From assembly GCA_037501455.1 (NCBI GenBank), contig CM074860.1, positions 46,262,501 through 46,326,500 of the forward strand: a DNA stretch of 64,000 bases. Reading direction: 5' to 3'. The stretch comes from Lantana camara. Taxonomy: Eukaryota > Streptophyta > Magnoliopsida > Lamiales > Verbenaceae. This document shows positions 45,571-56,842 of the stretch, piece after piece; the stretch's first letter is position 1, and every line of letters starts with the position of its first letter. Made by a program: the position numbers and the translations under genes. The notes beneath the pieces are model-generated. The model did no database searches and was not told where the DNA came from. It saw only the letters and a program-made list of their open reading frames with translations.

Positions 45571-45697
45571 GGGTCGCGCCCGCGACCATTTCGTGACCAT
45601 TTTTGGTCGCGGTCGCGACCAACAATTCGAAACTTGGCCAATTTTCAGTCGCGGCCGCGACTGATTTTCATTGCAATTTTGTCACGGCCGCGACTCC
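45571..45697. repeat. Palindrome cassette, LTR I (4 units)
   Basis: GGTCGCGCCCGCGACC, GGTCGCGGTCGCGACC, AGTCGCGGCCGCGACT and a terminal CACGGCCGCGACT. It has the same sequence and unit count as the R1 5' LTR, so this cassette is shared inside one family. Confidence 0.85.
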
Positions 45698-47219
45698 CTC
45701 GTCCGAACTCGGAATGACCTGATTTTTGAACTCACGGAAACCTCTTGAAGTCTAGAATATTCTTCAATTGGAATAACTTCAATATCGTTTCCCATTTGTG
45801 AGATATTATCAATTCTTTTTGGTGTCGCTACCTTCTCGATAATCTGCAATCACCCAATTTCGGACCTATGCCATTTTCACCTCGTTTTGAATCATGATTC
45901 GTGCCATATATCACCGGAAAGATCTATGTGTCTAGTTTCATACCCAATAAGAAAAACTTAATTTCAATTTCTACAACTCAAGATATTTCCATTTTCCTAC
46001 AGCTTGTTCATTCCCGAAATTTGTCAACTTTTGCTAAATCTTACCAAAACTCTTCTTCTTGTGTACCTATCACCCTCTTGGCTCCCATATGTGAACTATA
46101 TGACTTGTATGCTTGATTAATTGATGATATATGATTTAATTTGATATGATTATGGATTTTATGTTATCACTTCAATGTGTGAACGTTTATGTGCTACTTT
46201 TATGCATGCGTGAATGATTGCTTCGCGTGATTGTTTTGTGTGTTGTGTATAACTTCTTCCATGACTTATATATTTTGCTAATATGTTACATTATGTGTTA
46301 ACTTGTATATTATGAAATCATAATGTGAATTATGATCCAATATGCCTTAAAATGCTCTCTAGCTTGCATGCATGAATTGTTCCTCCATTTATTGGCCTCC
46401 TATGCTAACTCATTGCTTCATTTACGACTCGTAGGTATTGTAAACATGTTATAGTATGAGTTATGATTATTGTGTTAAAGTATGGCTTAATTTGGTACAA
46501 AATATGAAACATATGAAGCACATGAATATGAAACCACCATGTATTGAACATTTTGAATAAATTACTTGACTATATGACATCATAACATGATTTATGCTCT
46601 TTATGCCTCTCATATCATGTACACAACATGCCGTGCGTCTATGTGGTTTCATATTGAGTCATTTTCTCACGAGTACACATTGTTTCCCTTCTTCCACAGT
46701 TTGTTTCCAGGGCGGAGACTTCCAAATTGAATAGGCACCCGTATTGCTCCTGTTTCTTATCTCGTGGTTCCAGGTGAGGGTGTTTTTGTTCTAGTTACAT
46801 ATCCAACCCTACAACCCTTATGTGAAAAGCTTTGGCCAAAACCTTATGATTATATATATGTTACTTTTAAAAGGAGAGTTATCGAGTAAACACTGATTGA
46901 TCGAGTAAATATTGATTGATAGAGTAAATATTGATCGAGTAAACCCTTTTCAAATGGATAATGATGGATTTAAATTATATTGTGGAATTGTCGGACTTGT
47001 TACCATTGTTGAATTGTATGAATTACACATTATTGCTTCCGTATTGCACTCTTGGTTATTTTGGTTTAATTGGTACAGGGTTAGTTTCCGCCTAGCTAGG
47101 TACTTTTTATTTTGGTCTCCCGTTCGCTATGAGTCCGGTTCATGCTTGGAACATCCATTTCACGTGTGGACTAGACTTGTAGTGCGGGGGATGTGGCGCC
47201 TGTCGTCCCGGGCGCTACA

Positions 47220-47886
47220 AGTTTAAAGTAATGCATTGAAAGAACTAGGTGTTGGTTTTGAAAACATTTGATACTATAGGTATCATGGTTCCAGTTTGAA
47301 ATAGTTAACCTCACCTAGTAATATGTAAAGATGTGTAGTATGATTAAACAGTGCCCTGGAGACCCCAGTGCTCAACCTTAACTCCTGTAAGTGACATACT
47401 CAAGTGAGCTTAAGAACTAAGAGTCACTCTACATGATGCATCTGAATGATGAAGTCACATAAGAAAAGATAACACATAAGAGTAATACCATTTAAGGTAT
47501 TAGAGATGAGGTATTACGTAAGGAAACACGTTGAAGTGAGTTATCTTAAGTGAGACTATGATCTTACTAAACCGAGTAAGTATTAGTCAAATTATGAATC
47601 CTGATGTAACCCTAAGGTTATGAAACAAATCCATGAAAGAAAACTCATTTTGAAAAGATATTTAGGTTGGTAAACCCTAAGTGAAAACGTCTAATTAGGT
47701 ATCCCGAATTTTATTTCATTTCATTTTACTATTCAAAAGTACTATTCTAGATTACTATTCAAGGTTACTATTCATAATTACTATTCACATGTCGGGTCAA
47801 AGGGTTCGGGTCAAACCCACACACTAAACATACACTCATGCACACACACGAACACATACACACACACGTACACCATGCACACACAC
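47220..47886 (-). mobile_element. LTR F piece 4, with CA microsatellite
   Basis: 667 bp between I and G. On the minus strand a middle-exon-like segment lies near 47320-47400. The right end (47816-47886) is a CACACA-rich microsatellite into which G inserted. Confidence 0.7.
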
Positions 47887-50800
47887 TGTAACATCCCGAA
47901 TTTTGGGGCCAAGAAGAAATAGGTAAAGGAAGGTTTAGAAGAACATCAATCCATTATGCATCTCATTTTATGTGAATTATGTGCCTTTATGTTTCGATTT
48001 TGATCAATACCTTATTATGATAGCTATATCACTATTCATTCACCGAGCATAAACTTTCATATACTCCTCATGAAACCTTAGAAAGTTAGATTCTACAATT
48101 TTCAAAGTCATATCATAGCTTTTATTATCCCGAGATATACTTTGGAAATTGTTTGTCAAAAATTCCCATTAGGTCCCTGGCTACTATTCATTCCTAAATG
48201 TAGAAATTTTCTGAGACACTTTTACCTATCCAATATTGGGCTCAAATGAATCCTTGCAAAATTTTATGAATTATGATATTATTCCCAAACCCTAATTCTC
48301 GTTACAACTCCTGTAATAGCCAAAACCGGCCAAAACCGTACTTTAACCCTAGTTTGGAGATTTTCGAAACTCAACGTTTTCCCTATCCAATATTAAAACC
48401 AAAACGATCCTTGAATTATTTTATGAATTTTAAGACCTTTTCCAAACCTTAGTTCAAATCCTAGCTCGTTTTATAAATTTTTCCTATTTTTCCTAAAATA
48501 CTATTCCCGTCGTAAAAACTAACTTTTAAACCGTACAACATTTGTTATCCAATATTATACTCAAAATAATCCTTAAATTATTTTAAGAATTATGTACACT
48601 ATCTCAGAAATTAATTCACATCCTAACTCCTTTTTAAGTATTTTCTCATATTTTTCAAAATTTCAAACGCTTACTACTTTAAAATTAGACGTTTAAACGT
48701 TAAGTGTTTATAACCATTGGAAAGCCCTTTCGATCCTCTTTCTTTTGCAACAAACTAAAATCTGAATATTCTCCTACGTTTTTATTACTATTTTCACCCT
48801 ATTTTAGATTTATTTTATTATGATGTAATTTTTACATCATATATGTATACATAAGCTCCTACATCACCTATACAGTTGTCTATAGACCTAAGTACACTAG
48901 ATTATACACCTAGCCTACCCTATCTTCTGAGTCACTACCCTTAAGAATAGGAAATTGCACTTAAACCCCCAAAATCTCACCTATAAATAGAGCTCACAAT
49001 TCATTTCCAAAACTACACAAATCACTCTCTCTCTCCCTAGAAGCTCACGAGATCAGCCCCATTCCTACACAAGGTGTGCTTTTATTTTATTATTTCATAT
49101 TTCATATAATGTTCTTAATTATAATATAGTTATAGCATGCTTAGGTTTATTTCAATTATGCCTTTAGGAATTTATTTTATGAAATATATGCCTAAATTTC
49201 TAATATTATGTACAATGTGCTTACATTATGAATTTTATTCAATTATATGCATGAAATATAATGTGATATCATATGAATATGTGTTTAAATCATTATGATC
49301 TTATTTGATTAAATTCATGCCTAGAACAATTTAGATAGAATTAATTTTATGATTAAAGTTACATAAAGTGCTACATTTTAGGTTTAAATACGTGTTATGA
49401 ACATAACACATATTTAAGGTGCTCGTATGATATTGTGTGTATGTGTGTTCGATTTTATGTTATAAAGTGTTTAATTCTTAGAAAAATTGAATAGTAAATG
49501 TTTTCAATAGTAATTTTGACTTTTTGGTCAACATATATTCATATAATTTCGAAAATTATTTAAAAATAATTATAAAATAGGTTTGGGAATTTTTAAAGAA
49601 AAATTTTACCCGAATTTTCCAAAAATTGGTAAGTTATGAAATAATTTCAAAATCTAACCTACATTGTCAAATTAAACCCTAGATTTCATATCTAATATTA
49701 TAATTAGGATCATAATGTGATAATAAATATTTTTTTAGTTTAAGACTTCATAGAACCTAATTAATTAATTAAATTCCCCTAAACAATTAAAATTAGGGTT
49801 TACCGGGAATTCTCTAACGTGTTACATATTTTGTACCATACTATGTACCTTTTGTGATTATTTGATTAGTATGATAAGAACCTAGTTCTAAGTCAGTAGT
49901 AGTTATTACTTTCAGGTGACGGTAGGATCGAAGAGTGGAATCCCCACAATTCCACTTGAATTTCAGCAATAGGTGAGGGATAAAATATTTTCAACTAGAA
50001 TCATGCCTATCCATATATATCCATATAAAAATTATTCTCAAACCTACCTATTATTTGATTTACTCCCTATATATAATATTATTATACAATATCCCTCTTT
50101 CAGAGAAAAATACTTTTATATCGGAATCAGGATCTTACCCGGACCTTATACATATTACCTCAGTCCGATCATTACTAAGGAATTATTCCCGACCAAGCAA
50201 GTAAAAGATTCATCTCTTATTATTATGGGCCCCGGCTGCAGCCGTGCCGAGAAATTACCCAGAAGGTATCGGGCCGAGGGTATTCTTGGTGATACGGACC
50301 GCCACTAACTCTTGGTAGTGGTTTGACTGGAGGTTAGTTACTCCACGCCAAGAGATAAGGGAGACAACCTCCCAGGGAACGTATTTACCAATTATTAGAT
50401 ATATTGTCCCTAGGGTTTGCTCCCCTATTGACACCAAGGAGTAGCGGAGGTATTATCATACTTTGTTTTATTAAAGTATCGGCGCCTTGATCAGCCCGGT
50501 ACTGTTTTACAAATTATTTAAGGAGTACGGTTGGAAAGGCCTAGCTTGCGGGCAATACAAACTCTTTTATTAAGTGGTTCATACTTTATAAATAATTCCC
50601 TTATACCCCTGTTCCTATTTCAAACTTGTGAACCGTATTATATTTGTTATATCCTATTGCTATTATTTTAGACTAAGATCTTCTTGGTCCTATATATACC
50701 TATATCTATAAATTAATATCCCTTCACTTAGTCACTTTGACTAACTCGTCACCCATTTTGAAATGCATGATTTCAGGTAGCGATGGAACGACGCCTAGAG

Positions 50801-51111
50801 GTATCTTGAAGCAGTAGGGTGTCGTGTGTAGTACGTAATATGAATAAGTGACCCTTATGTTTTCCCTTAGCATTTTACTATATTATACTCTTTTTATGTG
50901 AGCTACTTTAATTAATAATAATAAGTCATAACTCTTCTTGTGCATTATCATCCCCGTTTATTTACAAAGTTTCAAGTTTCACTATATTCCGCTGCTTTAT
51001 ACCTTGCGCCCGATTTAAGTACCAGTTATACCGTCCGCCGTGGTATTTCCTGAGTGTTCCACATAGGGAGTATTGAGGTGCGGGAGTTGTAGTCCTAGGG
51101 GAGGCGCTACA
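47887..51111 (+). mobile_element. Solo LTR G
   Basis: 3225 bp, TGTAACATCCCG to GGCGCTACA. Flanks are CACAC and CACAA, a duplication with one mismatch inside a CA microsatellite. Modules: TATA box 48982-48990, donor CACAAG|GTGTGC near 49073, a single hairpin near 49386-49420, middle exon from CTTTCAG|GTGACGG (about 49916) to CAATAG|GTGAGG (about 49972), GC-rich module 50220-50460, and acceptor GATTTCAG|GTAGCG near 50776. No palindrome cassette of the usual kind is seen. F is its closest relative here. Confidence 0.88.
48982..48990 (+). promoter_or_regulatory. TATA box of LTR G
   Basis: TATAAATAG lies 1.1 kb into the LTR and about 90 bp upstream of the donor-like site, followed by a CT-rich leader. 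The sequence matches the plant TATA consensus. Confidence 0.7.
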
Positions 51112-52387
51112 CACAAACACACACTCTCTAATCAAATTATGATCTTGTTATAACCTATGGTTCAAGTTCATATTATTAGAAGTATGTGTGATCTAGATTA
51201 AAAGGTATAACCTAAGGTTACAAGGTCTAATTAAAGTACTATTCTATCTTAGGTTATAAAGTGTGACACTATTCAAGTAAATAAGATATGATCAAATAAA
51301 TATTCCATTAATCCCAGCCATAACATAAGATCAATTCATAATATATCAATCATATAACAAGGTAGCATTATATCATAACATAAGTCATGACAAGTGTATG
51401 AGCATTGATCATAAAATATGTGACAATTAAATCAATTGACAATATGTAACATGTTGTGACATAATTGCTCATATAATACTATTCCATTAAATAACATGCA
51501 TGAACATAATTTAAATATCATAAACATACATCAATATACAACATATATAAACACTAAAGCATGATCATAGCATATATTAAACTAATTCATAACATATCAT
51601 AGCATATTATAAACAATTAAATCACATGAACAACTATTAAAATATATCATAAAAATTATACCATAAATGCATAAAATAAAATCCTATATGGCTTAGGGAA
51701 GACCCTAAGACCCAACCTAAACATAATATAAATAAACCATAAAATAAAAACATAAATTAAACTAAAACATAACATAAAACTAAAGCATAAAAAATAAAAC
51801 AACTAACGTAAATTGGGGGGGGGGGGGGGGTGCTCTCGGCATTAGAGGGGGAAAAGGGAGGAAGAATGGGTCTTGTTAACACAAGATTGAGCAAGGAAAT
51901 GAATGGCATGAGGGTGGTATTTATAGTTGTTGGGAGACCCCTCTCCTTGCAATAAAAATAACTCCAAGGGTAGGAGAGCAAAGTGTAGTTAGGAATTAAA
52001 TAAAAATGGGAAATGAAGGGTATTTTGGTAATTTAACATGGTAAACACGAAGACGAGCTGCTGGAAGTTGGCTCATGTGAATCGGATAAAAATTAGCTTC
52101 GAAACGAATATTTACTCAATGAAAACGAATTTACTGTTAGAAAGATATATCAGTTTTAAAGAATAGAAACTTGAACGTTTTAAACGAATACGAATGAAAA
52201 ACGACTTCTGAACATGATTTGAAAGTTCGGATTGTTTTAAAACACCCTAAAATAAATTGACAATCGTTTTAAGCCCAATATTGACTATAAAAAGTTTTAC
52301 TGAGAAAAAGTTAGAAACGTAGGATGAATAGTAACTTATTTTTAAAAAACGTTTTTAATAAAATTCGAGCTAGGGTTTGAAATACGG
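51112..52387 (-). mobile_element. LTR F piece 5
   Basis: The right-hand part of LTR F, very AT-rich, with a 16 bp poly(G) run at 51815-51830 and a minus-strand TATA box at 51918-51926. On the minus strand 52200-52387 resembles the 48400-48700 region of G. The first 0.5 kb of the LTR (TGTAAC start) is missing, and the sequence passes into the gag of J near 52387. Confidence 0.72.
51918..51926 (-). promoter_or_regulatory. TATA box of LTR F
   Basis: CTATAAATA on the minus strand, equivalent to the G box. The poly(C) run (sense strand) begins about 90 bp downstream, so it would lie in the leader. Confidence 0.6.
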
Positions 52388-52780
52388 CCTGCGCCACCAA
52401 TTATAAGCCTCATCAGGGAGGAGATCAATAGCACACATAACTTTCTCCGTTTCGGTGCAAGTAACAACACGGAAGATCCTCTCAATAGTAGTAATCTAAT
52501 ACTCCGCTTTCAAGTCATCCGTAGTGCCTGGAAATATAGGTGGAAGACGCCTACTAAACCTATCATAAACACTCTTAATAGGTGCCGGCGGTGGAGGAGG
52601 TACTTGTACGGCTTGTTGAACGGCTTGTTGTGCATTCACGACTTGCACAAATTGGGTCATAAGAGCCATAAGATCCGCTGCATTAGGTAGAGGCGGCGGT
52701 GGAGGTGGATTCTGATTATTCCCCGGAGGACCTTGATCATTTTGGCGAGCCAGAGAGCGATCACAACGACGTGGAGGCAT
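52388..52780 (-). pseudogene. Gypsy gag N-terminus of element J, truncated
   Basis: On the minus strand a gag-like frame opens with MPPRR at 52780, continues through a Pro-rich segment and a Gln-rich helix (VNAQQAVQQAVQ), and reaches the SVYDRFSRRLPPIFPG motif that begins the Retrotrans_gag domain of plant Ty3/gypsy elements. A TAG at 52496-52498 stands where Trp is usual after KAEY. Beyond it the frame continues with ITTIERIF and ends NWWRRP at about 52388, where LTR F sequence begins. Only about the first 130 of several hundred gag residues remain. The upstream ATG at 52819 is less likely because MPPRR is the usual start in this group. Confidence 0.85.
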
Positions 52781-53029
52781 CCTACACAATTCAATCATGT
52801 ATGCATGTTGGTTAGTCATATGCTCATATCACATAATGTCAAGTAAGAAATGCAATTACATTTAATACAAGCAATAACTAACTAGATACAAATAACATAT
52901 AGTCATATGCAAAAGCAAAATAAATAAACACAAAAGCACATTATCCCTATGTCGTATAACCTAGACGACTCGAGATGACTCAAGAGCCGGGTTTTGAACC
53001 TTCAGCTCTGATACCAACCAAATTAGGGG
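52781..53029 (-). other. Leader of element J with primer-binding site
   Basis: This lies between the J LTR and gag. On the minus strand TGGTATCAGAGCTGAAGG (52999-53016) is the initiator-Met primer site, 13 nt inside the LTR end. The rest is AT-rich untranslated leader. Confidence 0.85.
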
Positions 53030-56003
53030 TGTAACGCCCCGACGAGGGCATCCACGCCTATCCCGCGCTACGGACCTAGCTTGTATATAGAATTGCGATC
53101 CATATCCCCTCCAAGACCGAAGTAAGCGGTGACAAACGGACATCCTAGCTAGGTGGTACTAGACTCACAAAGCGAGTAAATCAAACAAAAGTATCCGGAA
53201 GCTTAAATCAAAACATAACAAGTGCATAAAATTCATTCATTCATCAAATAATGTGACCATCACGGTCCAGCACAAAATGCTCAAAGTACGGAATGTAAAA
53301 TCAACCTAATGACCAACACGGTCCAAACTAGCATAATAAAACATCATACATACTAAATCCATAAATCCCGAAACATAACATAAAACGTAAAGTATGCTAC
53401 AAGCATAACGAGTACTAACTAGATACAAAGACAAGACTCTCAAGAAAGACCCCGCCTAGCTTGACTCCAAAACACAACCTGCGGACACGAAGGTACATGA
53501 GCTTAGTTCAAAAGGAACTGGTGAGGAGAAGTTACATAATAAAAGTGATATAAGAGGTTCAATGCATGGTCAAAACAAAGATGTTCATGATCCAACTTAT
53601 TTTCAAAATAAATGCAAGTTTTATAAAACGAATCATGAACCAAAGCACGGACTCGGCGAGTACGAGCATTCCATCATTGCTTCTCAAACCAATCCATCCT
53701 TACACCATTGATGTCGTGGGTGTACAGCCCCCGAACATCCTTACCATATGAAGAGACGGGTCCATGAAACCGGCCTCTCCCTTGCAAACCTTAACCCCGA
53801 AACCTCCTCGGAGATTTAGTTAACAAGTTTTTACATGTGGGAACTTTGAATGAGGACCTCTGACGGCCCTTACCTTCTCAGAATATCACTCACCTTGGTC
53901 CCCGAGCGCTAGAACATCCAACCAAGCAAGCGTCCTTGCATGGGGCAACAAACCTCGCTACACAACTCTTAAAGCATTTTGGGTACTTATCCCATATACC
54001 AACTCAAATTTTACTTGCAAACCATTTTCCATATACAATAATCGTAATACGAGCAACGCACACAAAACTTGGCTTATAAAGCTTATATATACGCTTTGAA
54101 ACTGGAGGTTTAAATCATCAAACATGATAGGTCATATGTGTCCACAATTTTGAAAATATTTTATATCATAACTCAGCACCTTTACCAATAACTTCGAAGG
54201 CCAACCACGAGTAAACAAGCTACTCATCCGGACACTCACCACCTAACAAGACAAACGTACTAACAAGGTAAGACATGACTCAAAACCAATTAAGACGACG
54301 CATGGCTTCAAAATGAATGAAAATGTGCTAATGATGTGCAAATGATCATCCAATTATGGTACGGTTCAGCAAGTATTAACAAACAACATCATATGAGTCA
54401 TACAACAAGCTTTCAAGTCATAAGACATGCAAAAAATAACATGTGAATCAACTTAGCACATTATTATACATAATTGAGGTATGCAAGGCATTAGAACATG
54501 TATAATCATGATTCCAAGTATAACATATCATGCTAGGGGTGTAGGAAGTGTAATGGAAGTTAAAACAAAGCAAGGAAATAACGAAACAAGCGAACGAAAA
54601 GCAAAATGAACAATAGTCACACAAAAAAGGTGAGACACGGCCATGTCTCCCCTGCAGTGTAAAGTGAGACATGGCCGCGTCTCGGTATAGAACCAAAATG
54701 CATCGAATTCTACCTTGAGACACGGGCGTGTCTCCCCCTAAGCCAAAATTGAGACATGGTTGTGTCTCGGTACAGAGACACACCTCCTGCAAAACCTCAA
54801 ATACGAACATATGCTCAAAAATGACGAAAATGCATTCTAAATATTCCAAAATCATGCTTTGAAACCTATACAACATGAATAAACATCAAGTAACATCGAA
54901 TAACATGTCAAGGACACCTTAGAACACATAATCATGAAGAAATTCAACAATTTGCACATATGAACTTCATCCTGTGCAAGTATTCAAGCTTCAAGCTCAA
55001 CAATGGTGGAATCTTCAATCATGCAAGAAACTTAAGGGAATTAATCACATTTTTCATGAAATTGCTCAAGGAACAAGTGTCCAACACGAAATCAAGCTAA
55101 AACACACAAGAACATGATCATGCAAGAATCCTTCATAAAAGCTTCAAAGGTCAACAATGGTGGATTTCTCATAAGAGCATAAAAGCAAGAAATTCTTATT
55201 ATCAAATCGTTTCTTGCAACAAGATAAGCAGATTTCCAACAAGAAATTCGAATTCAATCCAACAAATAAGAACCCTAGATCAAATCTAAGCTCAAAACCT
55301 TCAAGAACATAAACCCAACAAAAGAGCACATAAACCTTACCTTAAGAGCTGGAAATCAAAGAGAAAGTCGAGTTCTTTAATCTTGAATCTCCAGATTTAA
55401 TCTTCAATCTTGTCTCTTGGGAGTGCTTGAAGGTGTTCTTGGTGTTCTTGAGAGAATATGAATGGGTTGAGAGAAAAGTGAGTTTAAAACTTGCAAAATA
55501 ACGTAATATGGCTTTTGGAATGTTTAAACCTGATTTAGCAAATTGGGTCAGCTATTTGGGTCACAAACCGGATCAATTGGGGGGGGGGGGGGGTTATAAG
55601 TGAGATTGGGTCTCAAATTGGGTTAAATTCGAAATTGGATCGCTGGTCAACTGGGTTAATTAAAAAGGTTGACTTTTCGTAAAATGACCATAGCTTCTTC
55701 GTCCAAACTCCGAATTGAGCGATTCAAGAACCCATGAACTCGTAATCAAATTATCTACCCAAATTCATTAAGTTCTAACCAGTTCCAGGCTCAAAAATAT
55801 AAATTTACTAATTTGTCCCTAATTATACTTTAAATGTGCAAATAAGCACATTGTTTCGTTTAATCGCGAAGCATGCTATCAAAGCTCAACAAGGACAATA
55901 CGAGCAGATAATTGAGGTATAATTTCACATAATTCATGTAAAGCAAGGTAAATCGTTCACTCTCATACCAGAACATACCTTGATCGAGAAGTGGGGCATC
56001 ACA
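53030..56003 (-). mobile_element. J 5' LTR, minus strand
   Basis: 2974 bp, sense start TGTGATGCCCC at 56003 and end GGGGCGTTACA at 53030, directly followed by the primer site and gag of J. Modules on the minus strand: a 15 bp poly(C) run (plus-strand G, 55579-55593), donor CTTAAG|GTAAGG at 55341, palindrome cassette 54632-54781, middle-exon and GC-rich modules (53640-54300), and the GCTAGGCGGGG block near 53450. The right flank is GTCCA. The left half of J is lost at LTR F. J is inserted in the pol gene of K. Confidence 0.88.
54632..54781. repeat. Palindrome cassette, LTR J (4 units)
   Basis: GAGACACGGCCATGTCTC near 54632, GAGACATGGCCGCGTCTC near 54668, GAGACACGGGCGTGTCTC near 54718 and GAGACATGGTTGTGTCTC near 54752. 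Arms GAGACA/TGTCTC are kept and the centres vary. Confidence 0.88.
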
Positions 56004-56807
56004 GTCCAAGAGTTTGATCAGATACCTCGAGGATATGTTAAGGGCTTGTGCATTGGATTTCCAGAATTCTTGGAATGAATAGTTGCCCTTGATCGAGTTT
56101 TCTTTTAATAACAGTTATCAAGCCTCGATAGAAATGACACCATATGAGTTTCTCTGCGGAAGAAAGTGCAGATCTCCGTTGTTTTTTGATTTGGAAGAAT
56201 AGAATTGGAATAAAAAAACAAGAGGGCGTGAAAAGAGGGGAGAAGAAAGAAAAACCCTCTAAAGCTGTGCAAGACGCCATTCAGAAAGTCTAATTGATTC
56301 GATAACAGATGAAAGCGGCTCAAGATCATCAAAAGAGTTATGCCGACAATCGAAGAAAAGATCTTGAGTTTGAAGTCGGGGGCTGAGTTTTTTTTGAAGC
56401 CTCTCCACGTAAAGGATTCACCAATATTGGTAAAGGAGGGAAGTTAAACCCTCGAATCTCGATACATGGGACCCTTTGAGATTTTAGAGAAAATCGGGGA
56501 TACAGCTTTTCGGTTAGATTTACCTCCAAGTTTAACGGGAATTCACAATGTGTTCCATGTTTCTTAGGTCCGGACATACTTTCTAGATACCTCAAGTCAT
56601 ACCAGTGGAGGAAGTGGAACTTGAACCGAATCTCACCTTCATTCAGAAGCCTGTTAAGATTTTGGATCTGAAGTATTAAGAACTTAGAAATCGGCGTATC
56701 CCACAAGTAAAAGTTTTATGGAGAAGTGATAAAACGGAAGAGGCTACATGGGAGACGGAGGATAAAATGAGAAAGTTCTACGCGGAGTTCTTTTCAGACG
56801 AGCAGTG
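56004..56807 (+). pseudogene. Gypsy chromovirus integrase and chromodomain remnant (element K)
   Basis: In frame from 56014 one reads YLEDMLRACALDF, then a TAG at 56080, then [12 protein letters not shown] and GRKCRSP, the conserved end of the plant Ty3/gypsy integrase core. After frameshifts the SYADNRRKDLEFEVG, GPFEILEKIGDTAFRL and HNVFHVS motifs follow. Near the end IPQVKVLWR and TEEATWETE match the C-terminal chromodomain of Tekay/Del-type chromoviruses, ending with a stop at 56805-56807. At least two nonsense changes and two frameshifts are present. The 5' part of pol is absent because of the J insertion and later deletion. This is the only clear chromovirus pol in the window. Confidence 0.88.
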
Positions 56808-56830
56808 AATCCAAGGACGGATTCTTTTTA

Positions 56831-56842
56831 AGCAGGAGAGGT
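56831..56842 (+). other. K polypurine tract
   Basis: AGCAGGAGAGGT precedes the LTR at 56843; it is a decayed form of the AAGGGGGAGAGG tract in R1. Confidence 0.7.

Larger units (their letters stand above)
44599..47219 (+). mobile_element. Solo LTR I
   Basis: 2621 bp, TGTAACGCCCC to GGGCGCTACA, with a perfect AGTTT duplication (44594-44598, 47220-47224). It is closely related to the R1 LTR: TATA box near 44999, donor TCCAAG|GTAAGA at 45200, the same palindrome sequence, conserved block 45716-46044, middle exon near 46698-46772 ending TTCCAG|GTGAGG, and the GATCGAGTAA array near 46878-46943. It lacks about 0.7-0.8 kb present in R1 (GC-rich module and final acceptor) because of an internal deletion near 46960. 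Confidence 0.93.

Noticed and set aside
47816..47886. CA-rich tract as a possible regulatory or telomere-like repeat
   Set aside because: It is a plain imperfect CACACA microsatellite within LTR F and lacks the plant telomere unit.
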